Notes: generated by a model from the sequence alone, not told the origin. A DNA stretch of 36,792 nucleotides from Methylotenera sp. (GCA_009693255.1 SHXQ01000014.1:1-36792), one strand, 5' to 3'. Shown: positions 1 through 9,030, numbered from the stretch's first letter. Translations and numbers: made by a program.

Positions 1-35
1 TTCTTCAAATATTGAAGGATTTGCGTTGCATGCAT
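1..35 (-). CDS. Start of an unidentified gene, cut by the window edge
   Basis: An ATG on the minus strand at 35-33 is preceded by a good Shine-Dalgarno sequence (AAGGAG, six bases upstream). It opens a frame reading MHATQILQYLK that runs off the window. Only eleven codons are visible, so no family can be assigned. The real gene probably lies just beyond the window, downstream of the tRNA and in the same direction as rpoD. Confidence 0.5.
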   Translation of the reverse strand, partial: MHATQILQYLK

Positions 36-104
36 ATTAAACTCCTTAATGTACGATATGTGAAAAGGAAAGGGCCTACATAACATTATCATGCAAACCT
101 ATTT

Positions 105-183
<79 letters not shown>

Positions 184-202
184 GTAACCTTTTTGCTAAC
201 TA

Positions 203-2140
203 TTAATCCTGCCCTGTTTCTAAAAAGCTGCGTAATCTTTCCGAACGCGTTGGATGACGCAATTTACGTAAGGCTTTTGCCTCAATTTGACGAATCCGCT
301 CACGCGTCACATCAAATTGTTTACCTACTTCTTCTAGCGTATGATCCGTATTCATTTCAATGCCAAAGCGCATACGCAATACTTTTGCTTCTCGCGGCGT
401 AAGCGTCTCAAGCACTTCACTGGTCGCATCACGCAAGCTCGCATATATGGCCGCATCTACTGGCGCTAAAGTTTGGCCGTCTTCAATAAAGTCACCTAAA
501 TGTGAATCTTCATCGTCACCGATAGGTGTTTCCATTGAAATCGGCTCTTTGCTGATTTTTAAGATTTTACGAATCTTATCTTCAGGCATTTCCATTTTTT
601 CAGCTAATGTCGCAGGGTCTGGCTCTACACCAGTTTCTTGCAAAATCTGGCGGCTGATACGATTCATTTTATTAATCGTTTCGATCATGTGCACTGGAAT
701 ACGAATGGTACGCGCCTGATCAGCAATGGATCTGGTAATCGCTTGACGTATCCACCATGTAGCGTAGGTTGAAAATTTGAAACCACGACGATATTCAAAT
801 TTATCCACGGCCTTCATCAAACCGATATTGCCCTCTTGAATGAGATCTAAGAACTGTAAGCCACGGTTGGTATATTTTTTAGCGATCGAAATAACCAAAC
901 GCAAATTGGCTTCAATCATCTCACGTTTAGCACGACGAGCACGCGCTTCACCAGTGGTCATTTGCTTGTTGATTTCTTTTAGCTCTTTGATTGGAATACC
1001 TACATTAGTTTCCAAATCAATCAAACGTTGCTGCTGATCCAAAATAGAGTGGTTGTAGCGTGTTAGTTTTTCCACGTACGGCTTATCTGCTTTAAGTTCT
1101 TCAGCTAACCAGTTCTGATTACATTCATTACCCGGAAATGATTTGATGAAATACAAACGTGGCATGCCTGATTTTTCTACGCAAAAATCCAACACTTTGC
1201 GTTCATGGCCGCGTACAGTTTCAACCAAGTTACGGACTTGGTCACATAGCCCTTCGACTTGTTTTGGTGAAAATCTAAAGGCAGTGAGTTCTACTAAAAT
1301 TTCTGCCAGTAATATTTGATACTCAGGGTCTTGCGACCCTTTTACCGGCAAGATCGCCATCATTTTTAGGTTGGCTGCACGCACGACGGCAAATCGTTTG
1401 AGCACTTCTGCTTTTAATTTTTCTAAAACTTCAGCTGAAATAGCGGCCGCTTTTGCACCGTCCTCATCTTCATCCTCATCTTCATCAACGTCATCTGCTG
1501 ACTCATCCTCATCGGCTTCTACTACCGTTGGCTCAACTGCGCCAACATCTGAGTCTATCAAGCCATCCACCAAATCATCAACACTTAGCTCATCATTTTC
1601 AACTTTGTCGACCAACACAAGTAACGCGGCAATCGTCGTTGGACAGGCGGCAATCGCCTGCACCATATGTTTAAGACCATCTTCAATGCGCCGCGCAATT
1701 TCCACTTCACTTTCACGCGTCAGCAAATCAACCGTACCCATCTCGCGCATGTACATACGCACCGGGTCTGTCGTTCGTCCAAAATCTGAATCTACGGTTG
1801 CAAGCGCTTGCTCAGCCTCCTCTACCGCATCTTCATCAGTGACGGCTGGCGGTGCATCAGACATTAACAACACTTCTGCATCAGGAGCTTCTTCATAGAC
1901 CTGAATACCCATATCGTTAATCATGCCGATTATGCCATCTATCTGTTCTGAGTTTTGCACGTCATCTGGCAGATGATCGTTAATTTCCGCGTAAGTTAAA
2001 TAACCGCGATCTTTGCCCAATATGATTAACGTTTTTAGGCGCGAACGGCGTTCGTCAGCATTAGCTTCTTGCTGCTCCGGGCTAATAAACTCCACTTTCT
2101 TTTTGTCAGCTAACTGATCGCTTTTCTTCGGTCTTGCCAT
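203..2140 (-). CDS. rpoD: RNA polymerase primary sigma factor RpoD (sigma-70)
   Basis: This is the housekeeping sigma factor that directs RNA polymerase to most promoters. The 645-residue protein has region 1.1 (about 25-90), the [11 protein letters not shown] region 1.2 near 125, a non-conserved insert, and the highly conserved core from about 410: region 2 with [15 protein letters not shown] and [13 protein letters not shown] (2.3-2.4), region 3, and region 4.2 with [20 protein letters not shown] near the C terminus. Residues 209-227 are an almost unbroken run of Asp and Glu inside the insert, encoded by GA-rich triplet repeats. The start ATG has an AGAGGTG ribosome binding site. It is the last gene of the rpsU-yqeY-dnaG-rpoD operon and probably also has its own promoter at the end of dnaG. 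Confidence 0.98.
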   Translation of the reverse strand: MARPKKSDQLADKKKVEFISPEQQEANADERRSRLKTLIILGKDRGYLTYAEINDHLPDDVQNSEQIDGIIGMINDMGIQVYEEAPDAEVLLMSDAPPAVTDEDAVEEAEQALATVDSDFGRTTDPVRMYMREMGTVDLLTRESEVEIARRIEDGLKHMVQAIAACPTTIAALLVLVDKVENDELSVDDLVDGLIDSDVGAVEPTVVEADEDESADDVDEDEDEDEDGAKAAAISAEVLEKLKAEVLKRFAVVRAANLKMMAILPVKGSQDPEYQILLAEILVELTAFRFSPKQVEGLCDQVRNLVETVRGHERKVLDFCVEKSGMPRLYFIKSFPGNECNQNWLAEELKADKPYVEKLTRYNHSILDQQQRLIDLETNVGIPIKELKEINKQMTTGEARARRAKREMIEANLRLVISIAKKYTNRGLQFLDLIQEGNIGLMKAVDKFEYRRGFKFSTYATWWIRQAITRSIADQARTIRIPVHMIETINKMNRISRQILQETGVEPDPATLAEKMEMPEDKIRKILKISKEPISMETPIGDDEDSHLGDFIEDGQTLAPVDAAIYASLRDATSEVLETLTPREAKVLRMRFGIEMNTDHTLEEVGKQFDVTRERIRQIEAKALRKLRHPTRSERLRSFLETGQD

Positions 2141-2162
2141 GCCGCACCTCTAATTTTATGCA

Positions 2163-2195
2163 CACCATGCACATAAGTTCTTCTCTTACATGGTG
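2163..2195 (-). other. Hairpin between dnaG and rpoD
   Basis: CACCATG at 2163-2169 pairs perfectly with CATGGTG at 2189-2195, with a further inner pairing of TAAG (2174-2177) and CTTA (2185-2188). It lies in the rpoD leader, with no U-run, so it is not a terminator. In E. coli the dnaG-rpoD junction is an mRNA processing site; a similar role here is only a guess. Confidence 0.4.
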
Positions 2196-2217
2196 AATGT
2201 GATTTTTACAACCCTCT

Positions 2218-2226
2218 ATTATAGCA
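2218..2226 (-). promoter_or_regulatory. Candidate extended -10 promoter for rpoD
   Basis: Read on the minus strand, the gap after dnaG contains TGCTATAAT, a perfect -10 box with the TGn extension, about 80 bases before the rpoD start. No good -35 box is visible, as is usual for extended -10 promoters. It would let rpoD be made independently of rpsU and dnaG, as internal promoters do in the E. coli operon. Confidence 0.45.
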
Positions 2227-2236
2227 GAGTTAAACC

Positions 2237-3976
2237 TTATTTTGACTTAGGCTTACTGCCAAAACTTTTAAGTAAGCTACGCTCGTTTTCCGTCAAACTA
2301 CTTAACGGTTTTTCACTGATTTTTGCTAGTAAGGCATTGTCATTTTTTTTGGCGTATATTTGCTGCAACTGCTGCCTTGCCCCTACTAGTTCTTGCGCTA
2401 AATCTATGGTTTCGTCGAGCACATTAAGTGCCTGCTCTAATTCACGCATGACGCTTTCATCAATTTTATCTTCGAGCGCACGCATGATAACTACAGGTTT
2501 AGATTGGGGGTGATTTAAACAAGTTTCAATAGTCTTCTGCAACAATAACTCATTATCTGAATTGCCAACAATCCATAATAAATCTGCTTCGCTCACCAGC
2601 GCAGGATGCATTAGCATGGTTAAACAAAAGCGCTTATGTAATGAATTTGTGGTGCGGGTAAGTTTAGGCTTGGCTTGCACTGCCACCTTATTCAGGTTAG
2701 GCAACTTAAGTAAACTTTGCATTTCATCCACCGATAACTGCGCTAATTCCGCCACTTTTTTCCGCAAATACATTGCACTGCGAGGCGCATTGATTTGCTG
2801 CATGATGGGCTCAGCCTCATTTAGAAAGCGTACTTTATCTTCTTGGCTTTGCAACGGATTATCCGCACATAAATGCTTTAATATATATTGCGAGAGCGGC
2901 ATTGCTACTTTAATTTCCGCCTCAAATTTTTCTCGACCAAATTCCCGTACGTAAGAATCTGGATCATGCTCTTTAGGCAAAAATAAGAATGTCAATTTTA
3001 GCCCGTCGGTCAAAGCAGGCAAAGCATTCATTGCCGCACGCCAAGCAGCCGCAAGGCCTGCATTATCTCCATCAAAACAAAATACGATTTCATCTGTTTG
3101 CCGCATTAATTTAGCAATGTGAAACGGCGTGGTTGCTGTACCCAACGCCGCAACCACGTAATTAATGCCGTATTGCGCTAATGCGACCACATCCATATAA
3201 CCCTCAACTACCAACACTCGGCCAGCGCTGCGTATCGCGCGTCGCGCCAAAAACAAACCATACAGCTCATGGCCTTTTTGGAATAATGGTGTTTCTGGTG
3301 AGTTGTAGTATTTGGGGGTGTCTTCCGGGTTAATCACCCTTCCACCAAATCCAATGACCTGCCCCTTTTGGTCATGAATTGGAAACATAATGCGATCACG
3401 AAACCGATCATAGCGTCGACCTTGTTCATTCTCGACCACCAAACCAGCAATACTTAAAGCTTCATTCTCGTATTCAGGAAAAATACTTTGTAAATTTTGC
3501 CAGCCGGCAGGGGCGTAACCCACCTGAAATTTAGCAACGACTTGCCCACTTAGCCCGCGGCCTTTTAAGTAGTCAATCGCACGTTCTGATTTTTTTAGTG
3601 CGGCTTTGTAATATTGCGCGGCTTGTTGCAATGACTCTTGCAAACCGACCACGACTTTAGCTACAGGCTGGGCCGGATCTCGCGTTTCTTGCGGCACTAC
3701 CATACCGACCATTCTAGCAAGCTCGTTAATGGATTCAACAAAGCTTAAGCCTTGATACTCCATTAGAAAACCTACCACGGTGCCATGCGCGCCGCAACCG
3801 AAGCAGTGATAAAACTGCTTAGTAGGGCTTACCGTAAAACTAGGGGATTTTTCATTATGAAACGGGCAACAAGCAGAATAATTTGCCCCTGCTTTTTTTA
3901 ACGGCACATTTTTGTCAACAACATCGACAATATCAACGCGATTTAAAAGTTCTTGGATAAAGCTTTCTGGAATCAT
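2237..3976 (-). CDS. dnaG: DNA primase DnaG
   Basis: DnaG makes the RNA primers for lagging-strand replication and works with the DnaB helicase. The 579-residue length matches E. coli (581). The N-terminal zinc finger uses Cys37, His40, Cys58 and Cys61 in CPFHNEKSPSFTV...YHCFGCG. The catalytic core follows, with RFRDRIMFPI near 191-200 and the TOPRIM motifs VVEGYMDVV (Glu258) and FDGDNAG (Asp302/Asp304 area). The remainder, from about 430, is the helicase-binding domain. The start ATG has no clear Shine-Dalgarno sequence and sits 24 bases after a terminator hairpin; both would keep primase levels low, as in E. coli. Confidence 0.98.
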   Translation of the reverse strand: MIPESFIQELLNRVDIVDVVDKNVPLKKAGANYSACCPFHNEKSPSFTVSPTKQFYHCFGCGAHGTVVGFLMEYQGLSFVESINELARMVGMVVPQETRDPAQPVAKVVVGLQESLQQAAQYYKAALKKSERAIDYLKGRGLSGQVVAKFQVGYAPAGWQNLQSIFPEYENEALSIAGLVVENEQGRRYDRFRDRIMFPIHDQKGQVIGFGGRVINPEDTPKYYNSPETPLFQKGHELYGLFLARRAIRSAGRVLVVEGYMDVVALAQYGINYVVAALGTATTPFHIAKLMRQTDEIVFCFDGDNAGLAAAWRAAMNALPALTDGLKLTFLFLPKEHDPDSYVREFGREKFEAEIKVAMPLSQYILKHLCADNPLQSQEDKVRFLNEAEPIMQQINAPRSAMYLRKKVAELAQLSVDEMQSLLKLPNLNKVAVQAKPKLTRTTNSLHKRFCLTMLMHPALVSEADLLWIVGNSDNELLLQKTIETCLNHPQSKPVVIMRALEDKIDESVMRELEQALNVLDETIDLAQELVGARQQLQQIYAKKNDNALLAKISEKPLSSLTENERSLLKSFGSKPKSK

Positions 3977-4000
3977 AGTCGTGAGTATAAAGCTTAATCA

Positions 4001-4026
4001 AAAAAAGGAGCGATGAGCTCCTTTTA
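4001..4026 (-). terminator. Intrinsic terminator between yqeY and dnaG
   Basis: AAAAGGAGC at 4004-4012 pairs perfectly with GCTCCTTTT at 4018-4026 around a five-base loop. On the minus strand the stem is followed by a run of U from the A-tract at 4001-4007. It sits inside the operon, before dnaG, and probably lets only part of the transcripts continue into dnaG and rpoD. The structure could also work on the plus strand, where the U-run is poorer. Confidence 0.75.
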
Positions 4027-4059
4027 TTTTGTCTTATTTAAACTAGCCATACTGCTTAC

Positions 4060-4503
4060 TTAAGCTAAGCGCGTTTTAATCAAGCCCGATATTTTACCCA
4101 TATCGGCCCGCCCTACAACAAGCGGCTTAATGGCCGCCATCACTTTGCTCATGTCTTTAATACCATTCGCAGCCGTATCTATAACCACCTGCTCTAAAAT
4201 ATTCAACACTTCGGCTTCCGTCAACTGCTGCGGCAAATAAGTTTGCAATACAGTGACTTCAAACTTTTCAATATCAGCTAAGTCTTGACGATTTGCAGAT
4301 TCATACGCCGTAATTGAATCACGGCGCTGTTTAAGCATTTTTTCAATAACCACAATGACATCTGTATCATTTAATTCTATACGCTCATCCACTTCGCGCT
4401 GTTTAATAGCCGCTTGCAATAAGCGAATTGCGCCTAAGCGCACGCTATCTTTAGCCCGCATAGCGGTCTTCATGTCCTCAGATATTCTAGCTTTTAATAA
4501 CAT
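4060..4503 (-). CDS. yqeY: GatB/YqeY domain protein
   Basis: This 147-residue protein is a full-length free-standing YqeY domain. That domain is also found at the C terminus of the tRNA-dependent amidotransferase subunit GatB, where it contacts tRNA. Typical features are the N-terminal LLKARISEDMKTAMRAKDSVRLGAIRLLQAAIKQREVDER segment style and the C-terminal VMAAIKPLVVGRADMGKISGLIKTRL. The cellular role of stand-alone YqeY is not established. It lies between rpsU and dnaG, a common arrangement in beta- and gammaproteobacteria, and is probably cotranscribed with rpsU. Confidence 0.93.
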   Translation of the reverse strand: MLLKARISEDMKTAMRAKDSVRLGAIRLLQAAIKQREVDERIELNDTDVIVVIEKMLKQRRDSITAYESANRQDLADIEKFEVTVLQTYLPQQLTEAEVLNILEQVVIDTAANGIKDMSKVMAAIKPLVVGRADMGKISGLIKTRLA

Positions 4504-4547
4504 AGCGCTAAGCTCTTAATGACATACCAATAACTAAACTACCGTTA

Positions 4548-4760
4548 TTAGAATAATTTTGCTGGAAGCGTTTGTTTCATTAAACGACGGAACTGACGTT
4601 TAACCGCAGCAGCAGCTTTACGTTTACGTTCCCAAGTTGGTTTTTCGTAAAATTCGCGTGCGCGAAGATCATTTAACAAACCAGTTTTTTCAATTAAACG
4701 TTTAAAACGGCGAAGGGCAACGTCAAACGGCTCATTTTCTTTTACGCGTACACTAGACAT
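4548..4760 (-). CDS. rpsU: 30S ribosomal protein S21
   Basis: S21 is a small, very basic protein of the 30S subunit that helps in initiation. The 70-residue length and the sequence [18 protein letters not shown] followed by an Arg/Lys-rich C-terminal half are typical. It is the first gene of the rpsU-yqeY-dnaG-rpoD operon, about 100 bases downstream of a good candidate promoter. Confidence 0.97.
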   Translation of the reverse strand: MSSVRVKENEPFDVALRRFKRLIEKTGLLNDLRAREFYEKPTWERKRKAAAAVKRQFRRLMKQTLPAKLF

Positions 4761-4865
4761 TAATTCTCTCTTATCGACAACAATATTGATAGTTTATGCT
4801 CAAATTTCTAAAAATTAACCTAGCGGCTAAAACGCACAAGGTTCAGAAACTGAGAAAAGCCGACT

Positions 4866-4894
4866 ATTTTAATCGCATAATTGTTTTTATTCAA
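4866..4894 (-). promoter_or_regulatory. Candidate sigma-70 promoter for the rpsU operon
   Basis: On the minus strand TTGAAT (-35) and TAAAAT (-10) are separated by 17 bases. Transcription would start near 4859, leaving a leader of about 100 bases before rpsU. This is the best match in the divergent gap between rpsU and tsaD. Confidence 0.5.
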
Positions 4895-4920
4895 TTACTT
4901 TTATGCATTTGCCCTTAGTT

Positions 4921-4950
4921 TTGTACATTTATTGCTGAAATGCGTAATAA
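4921..4950 (+). promoter_or_regulatory. Candidate promoter for tsaD
   Basis: TTGTAC and TAATAA are separated by 18 bases, and transcription would start about 28 bases before the tsaD ATG. It is assigned only from the fit to the sigma-70 consensus. No strong ribosome binding site is visible before tsaD. Confidence 0.35.
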
Positions 4951-4984
4951 TTCAACTTTTACGATCTTTTAAGTATTCCAATCT

Positions 4985-6037
4985 ATGTTAATTCTAGGCG
5001 TTGAATCATCCTGCGACGAAACCGGGCTCGCATTATACGATACTGAGCACGGACTACTGGCGCATGCCTTGCACTCCCAAGTAGAAATGCATGCTGAGTA
5101 CGGTGGTGTGGTGCCTGAGCTCGCCTCGCGTGATCATATTCGGCGCGTGTTACCGCTCACCGAGCGCGTGCTTAATGACGCAAATAAAACATTGCAAGAC
5201 ATCGATGCCATCGCCTATACACAAGGGCCCGGCTTATCTGGAGCACTGTTAGTCGGCACTAGCTTCGCTGAATCACTGGCTTTTAGCTTACAAATTCCCA
5301 CTATCAATGTGCATCATCTTGAGGGGCATTTGCTGGCACCATTACTAGAAGACAATCCGCCAGCTTTTCCATTTGTTGCATTATTAGTTTCCGGCGGCCA
5401 CAGCCAATTAATGCGTGTGGATGGTATTGGCGAATATACGCTATTAGGCGACACATTAGACGACGCCGCAGGGGAAGCTTTTGATAAAACCGCCAAACTA
5501 CTTGGTTTAGGTTATCCAGGAGGCCCCGCACTGGCAAAACTGGCTGAGCATTCTCATTCAAATCACACCCATTCAACTGAAAGAAAGTCACCTTTTAAAT
5601 TACCGCGACCACTGCTCAATAGCGGTGATTTAAATTTTAGTTTTAGTGGCTTAAAAACTGCAGTATTAACCCTAAGCAATAAACATCAGCCTTTAGACGA
5701 AATCAGCAAAGCGGATATCGCGTGGGAGTTTCAAGAAGCGGTGACTGAGGTTCTGACAGCCAAATGCATGAATGCTTTGCGTGAAACTGGTTTAGATAAT
5801 CTGGTGGTTTCTGGTGGTGTGGGCGCAAATGCAAAATTACGTGAAAAATTAAATGCCGCGACTAAACGTAAGCTCTGCAAAGTAAGCTACCCACGTTTAG
5901 CGTTTTGTACTGATAACGGCGCGATGATTGCCTTTGCCGGCGCCATGCGCCTTAAGGCAATGCATGGCAAGGGCAACCAGAGCTATGGCTTTAGTGTGCG
6001 TCCAAGATGGGATTTAGCCGAATTACAAAAACCTTAG
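4985..6037 (+). CDS. tsaD: tRNA N6-threonylcarbamoyladenosine transferase TsaD
   Basis: TsaD transfers the threonylcarbamoyl group to A37 of ANN-decoding tRNAs, acting with TsaB, TsaE and TsaC. The 350-residue protein has the ASKHA fold signatures: [10 protein letters not shown] at the N terminus (5-14), the metal-binding histidines in HHLEGH (His111 and His115), VSGGHSQL near 138 and [12 protein letters not shown] near 275. The length is normal (E. coli 337). An extra His- and Ser-rich loop ([11 protein letters not shown]) is present near 190. It is read divergently from rpsU, a neighbour pair seen in many proteobacteria. Confidence 0.97.
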   Translation: MLILGVESSCDETGLALYDTEHGLLAHALHSQVEMHAEYGGVVPELASRDHIRRVLPLTERVLNDANKTLQDIDAIAYTQGPGLSGALLVGTSFAESLAFSLQIPTINVHHLEGHLLAPLLEDNPPAFPFVALLVSGGHSQLMRVDGIGEYTLLGDTLDDAAGEAFDKTAKLLGLGYPGGPALAKLAEHSHSNHTHSTERKSPFKLPRPLLNSGDLNFSFSGLKTAVLTLSNKHQPLDEISKADIAWEFQEAVTEVLTAKCMNALRETGLDNLVVSGGVGANAKLREKLNAATKRKLCKVSYPRLAFCTDNGAMIAFAGAMRLKAMHGKGNQSYGFSVRPRWDLAELQKP

Positions 6038-6068
6038 CCGCCTTCGCGCAATAAATTGCGCGCCTACA
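6038..6068. repeat. REP-like palindromic element after tsaD
   Basis: CGCGCAA (6045-6051) and TTGCGCG (6056-6062) form a perfect 7-bp stem with a TAAA loop, flanked by CCG...TT on one side and CCTACA on the other. On the minus strand it reads TGTAGG, stem, AAGGCGG. A second element with the same head and tail but a different stem lies at 34279-34311. The layout resembles the REP elements of pseudomonads, which start GTAGG and end CGCGAA. It may also act as the end of tsaD transcripts. Confidence 0.6.
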
Positions 6069-6072
6069 CAAT

Positions 6073-6693
6073 TTATTTCTTAGCAAAGCCAGATTCTGTC
6101 CCTGCCAACAACTTTTGAATGTTCGTTCTATGGCGCCAAATGAGCAGTAGCGACATCACCAGCACCGCGATGACGTAATCTTTATAGGCAGATAATAAAA
6201 ACCAAGCATAAACCGGTGCTAAGGCTGCCGCAATAATGGCAGCTAATGAGGAATAGCGCGAGATTGCAAATATCGCAATCCAAGTCAGCATTGCAGCTAA
6301 ACCAAGCAATGGAGAAATTGCCAGCATCACGCCCAGTGCAGTTGCTACGCCTTTACCGCCTTTAAATTTGTAAAAAATTGGGTATAAATGCCCAATAAAT
6401 ACTGCCAAGCTTACCGAAGCCACCTCCCACATCAGCATGTCTAATTGCAATGCTAACCATACGGGTAACCAGCCTTTAACTACATCTCCCAGCAAGGTCA
6501 GTGCGGCCGCTAATTTTTTACCACTGCGTAACACATTGGTTGCTCCAGGGTTACCGGAACCCACTGTACGCGGATCAGGCAAACCAAAAAGCTTGCTCAC
6601 AATAATGCCGAAAGCAATCGAGCCCAATAGATAAGCAGCAACAATCCCGACAACAGGAATCAATGTCGCCGGAATAAAACCTAATTCATTCAT
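6073..6693 (-). CDS. plsY: Acyl-phosphate glycerol-3-phosphate acyltransferase PlsY
   Basis: PlsY is an inner-membrane enzyme that moves an acyl group from acyl-phosphate to glycerol-3-phosphate, the first step of phospholipid synthesis in the PlsX/PlsY route. The 206 residues contain the family motifs: [15 protein letters not shown] (about 42-56), [13 protein letters not shown], and [13 protein letters not shown] (about 110). Five or so hydrophobic segments fit the known topology. It stands alone, divergent from folB and convergent with tsaD. Confidence 0.97.
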   Translation of the reverse strand: MNELGFIPATLIPVVGIVAAYLLGSIAFGIIVSKLFGLPDPRTVGSGNPGATNVLRSGKKLAAALTLLGDVVKGWLPVWLALQLDMLMWEVASVSLAVFIGHLYPIFYKFKGGKGVATALGVMLAISPLLGLAAMLTWIAIFAISRYSSLAAIIAAALAPVYAWFLLSAYKDYVIAVLVMSLLLIWRHRTNIQKLLAGTESGFAKK

Positions 6694-6787
6694 TTCGCCT
6701 AACCCTCCTGTGATGCACTAAAATAGTATGCATCACATTCTAAACCATAGCAAAATACTAGGTATATATTTTTAGGCAAACTATTTT

Positions 6788-7150
6788 ATGGACGTCATAT
6801 TTTTAAGCGAAGTCAAAGTGCAAACTAAACTCGGCGTACCTGCTTGGGAGCGCCTTTTGCCACAAACCATTGTGCTCGACATTGAAATGCGTTACGACTT
6901 AAGTAAAGCCGGAAAAACGGATAGCATTGCAGACACGGTCAACTATGGTGCGGTAGTGAGTCGCATCAGAGAAAGTTTAACTAAGCATAGCTTTCGATTA
7001 GTTGAAGCTTTAGCTGAACATGTTTGCCAGTTAATCTTACAAGAGTTTGGCGTACTACATGTCAAAATTAAAGTCGCCAAACCAGGTATATTGCCAGGTC
7101 TAAAGGCATTGGGCGTAGTCATTGAAAGAAGCTTTCAGCCTCTAGGATGA
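6788..7150 (+). CDS. folB: Dihydroneopterin aldolase FolB
   Basis: FolB cleaves dihydroneopterin to 6-hydroxymethyl-dihydropterin and glycolaldehyde in folate synthesis. The 120-residue length is typical, with an N-terminal MDVIFLSEVKVQTKLGVPAWER, the DTVNYGAV segment and the SFRLVEALAEH helix bearing the active-site Glu, then the C-terminal VKIKVAKPGILPGLKALGVVIER strand-loop. Its 3' end overlaps the 3' end of xerD by 16 bases on the opposite strand. Confidence 0.96.
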   Translation: MDVIFLSEVKVQTKLGVPAWERLLPQTIVLDIEMRYDLSKAGKTDSIADTVNYGAVVSRIRESLTKHSFRLVEALAEHVCQLILQEFGVLHVKIKVAKPGILPGLKALGVVIERSFQPLG

Positions 7151-8067
7151 TGCGCGCTATGTAATTGCTTCAAGCGCTCCCGTGCTACGTGCGTATAAAT
7201 CTGTGTTGTAGAAATATCAGCATGGCCTAATAACATTTGTACCACCCTTAAATCAGCACCATGATTTAACAAATGGGTAGCAAAAGCGTGCCGCAACACG
7301 TGCGGTGACATCGGCTTATTAATACCCGCCAACAAGGCATAGCGTTTAATTAAATACCAAAAAGCTTGGCGCGTCATCGCCTCCCCGCGATTAGTGACAA
7401 ACAATGCATTACATAAGCGCTTTTGTAAAATGTCTGGCCTAGCCTCAGTTAAATAGCGTGAGATCCAATCAACCGCTTCTTCGCCCATAGGGACTAAACG
7501 GGTTTTGCTACCTTTACCGGTCACTCTAACCACGCCATCGTTGATGCTGACTTCGGTTACTTTTACCCCCACCAATTCAGATACACGCAAACCGCAAGCG
7601 TAAAGTAATTCCAGCATCGCTCTATCGCGTAGCCCGACCGGTTCACTTAAGCTAGGTGCATCAAGTAGCGCAAGCACCTCATCCTCATTGAGGCTTTTAG
7701 GTAAGCTCCGCGGCAGCTTGGGTGCTTGTATTTGTATGGTGGGGTCTCGACTAATTTTGTTATCACGCATTAAATAGCGATAAAAACGTCGCATGCTGGC
7801 GATGAGTCGGCTGATGCTACGCGGTTTATTTTGTGGAAATTTGACGGCCAGATATTGCTGAATATCTGCTTGATCTACCGTTAATAATTGCTTGTTTTGT
7901 TTGGTAAGCCAATGTGAAAATGCACCCAAATCTAAACGATAACTTTCTAAGGTGTTTTTTGCCAAGCCATCTTCTAACCATAAATGGTCAATAAAGACAT
8001 CAAGTTCTGCTGCATCGGTAACTGTAAGTGCCTGCCCACTCACGCGCTTAGCCTTTTCTGTATTCAT
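7135..8067 (-). CDS. xerD: Site-specific tyrosine recombinase XerD
   Basis: XerD pairs with XerC to resolve chromosome dimers at dif during division. The protein has an N-terminal SAM-like core-binding domain and a C-terminal catalytic domain with the full tyrosine recombinase set: Arg in ACGLRVSELV, Lys in TGKGSKTRLVP, HVLRHAFATHLL (His and Arg), LGHADISTTQIYTHV (His and the nucleophile Tyr). The start at 8067 (MNTEK, 310 residues) is preferred over 8079 because a GAAGGTG ribosome binding site precedes it. The 5' end overlaps the ogt stop by 20 bases, so the two are probably translated together. Confidence 0.95.
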   Translation of the reverse strand: MNTEKAKRVSGQALTVTDAAELDVFIDHLWLEDGLAKNTLESYRLDLGAFSHWLTKQNKQLLTVDQADIQQYLAVKFPQNKPRSISRLIASMRRFYRYLMRDNKISRDPTIQIQAPKLPRSLPKSLNEDEVLALLDAPSLSEPVGLRDRAMLELLYACGLRVSELVGVKVTEVSINDGVVRVTGKGSKTRLVPMGEEAVDWISRYLTEARPDILQKRLCNALFVTNRGEAMTRQAFWYLIKRYALLAGINKPMSPHVLRHAFATHLLNHGADLRVVQMLLGHADISTTQIYTHVARERLKQLHSAHHPRG

Positions 8068-8536
8068 ATACACCTTCATGGGCTAACAGCCAGCGCTTAA
8101 TGTTCAAGCCATTTTTTTTACCCTGCATAAATCCGCCTAGATCATTTTTTGCCAGCACACGATGACAGGGAATCATCAAGGGCGTACGATTCGCACCACA
8201 GGCATTAGCCGCCGCACGTGGTCCTGAGTTTAATTGTTGGGCAAGTTGGCCGTAACTGCGTGTTTTCCCATGCGGGATGCTAGCGATTGTCTGCCAAACA
8301 TGCTGCTGAAAAGCGGTGTCTTGCCTAGGGGGCTGTGAATTAAATGGGCTATTAGCCTGCTGCAAATATCGCATTATTTGCTGATACGTTTGAGCTACTA
8401 GCGGATTTTCCGATGTTTGGTTTTCTGTTATGGGCGCTGTTGCTAATAAATCAATCACAAGCTGACCCGCTTGCATTGAAATTGCAATTGCACCAAAAAG
8501 CGTATTAATCAATGCGGAAAAATGATTTGTCATCAC
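8048..8536 (-). CDS. ogt: Methylated-DNA-protein-cysteine methyltransferase
   Basis: This suicide repair enzyme takes the methyl group from O6-methylguanine onto its own cysteine. The 162-residue protein has the helix-turn-helix/arginine-finger part (IPHGKTRSYGQLAQQL, SGPRAAANACGANR) and the active-site IPCHRVLAKNDLGGF, with the receptor Cys in PCHRV. It lacks the AraC-like Ada domain, so it is a plain Ogt/AGT. It overlaps xerD downstream. Confidence 0.95.
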   Translation of the reverse strand: MMTNHFSALINTLFGAIAISMQAGQLVIDLLATAPITENQTSENPLVAQTYQQIMRYLQQANSPFNSQPPRQDTAFQQHVWQTIASIPHGKTRSYGQLAQQLNSGPRAAANACGANRTPLMIPCHRVLAKNDLGGFMQGKKNGLNIKRWLLAHEGVYEYRKG

Positions 8537-8571
8537 ATGATGTTAAACGAATGTGCTGAATATGCAAATGT

Positions 8572-8606
8572 AAAAAAACCCCAAATGACTTTCGCCTTTT
8601 GGGGTT
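8572..8606 (-). terminator. Terminator of the rpsP-rplS operon
   Basis: AACCCCAAA and TTTGGGGTT pair around a short loop just after rplS. On the minus strand the stem is followed by TTTTT from the A-run at 8572-8578. This separates the ribosomal operon from ogt. Confidence 0.85.
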
Positions 8607-8628
8607 GTGCATTAAGACTGCGCTAAAT

Positions 8629-9030
8629 TTATGCGTCGCCTGCTGCTGCTGGTGCCATCACTTCTTTTTCACGTGAGAATAATTTTTCTTTAATCCGCGC
8701 TGATTTACCTGAACGCTCACGTAGGTAGTAAAGTTTTGCACGGCGAACATCACCGCGACGTTTAACTTCAATGCTAGCGATTAGTGGTGAGTATGTTTGG
8801 AATGTACGCTCAACACCTTCACCTGATGAGATTTTACGTACGATAAATGATGAATTCAGACCGCGGTTACGCTTAGCAATCACAACACCTTCGTAAGATT
8901 GCACACGTTTACGTGTACCTTCAACAACGTTTACACCGATCACTACCGTGTCGCCTGGTGCAAAAACAGGAATCGTTTTGCCTAAACGGGCAATTTCTTC
9001 CTCTTCTAACATTTTAATAATATCTGCCAT
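8629..9030 (-). CDS. rplS: 50S ribosomal protein L19
   Basis: L19 sits at the subunit interface of the ribosome. The core [35 protein letters not shown] style sequence and the [12 protein letters not shown] and [25 protein letters not shown] motifs are diagnostic. At 133 residues it is slightly longer than E. coli L19 (115), because of a short tail ending MAPAAAGDA that is absent from E. coli. It is last in rpsP-rimM-trmD-rplS. Confidence 0.98.
   Translation of the reverse strand: MADIIKMLEEEEIARLGKTIPVFAPGDTVVIGVNVVEGTRKRVQSYEGVVIAKRNRGLNSSFIVRKISSGEGVERTFQTYSPLIASIEVKRRGDVRRAKLYYLRERSGKSARIKEKLFSREKEVMAPAAAGDA

Noticed and set aside
1371-1898. Long Ser-rich open frame on the plus strand
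   Set aside because: It is the mirror of the acidic repeat and other codons of rpoD; Ser-rich antisense frames are expected from GA-rich coding triplets. There is no ribosome binding site or family match.
5304-5591. Minus-strand open frame inside tsaD
   Set aside because: It lies wholly antisense to a well-conserved gene with no start signals; taken as a shadow frame.
8048-8067. ogt/xerD overlap as a fusion or frameshift
   Set aside because: Both proteins are complete with normal ends and xerD has its own ribosome binding site inside the ogt end; it is ordinary translational coupling.
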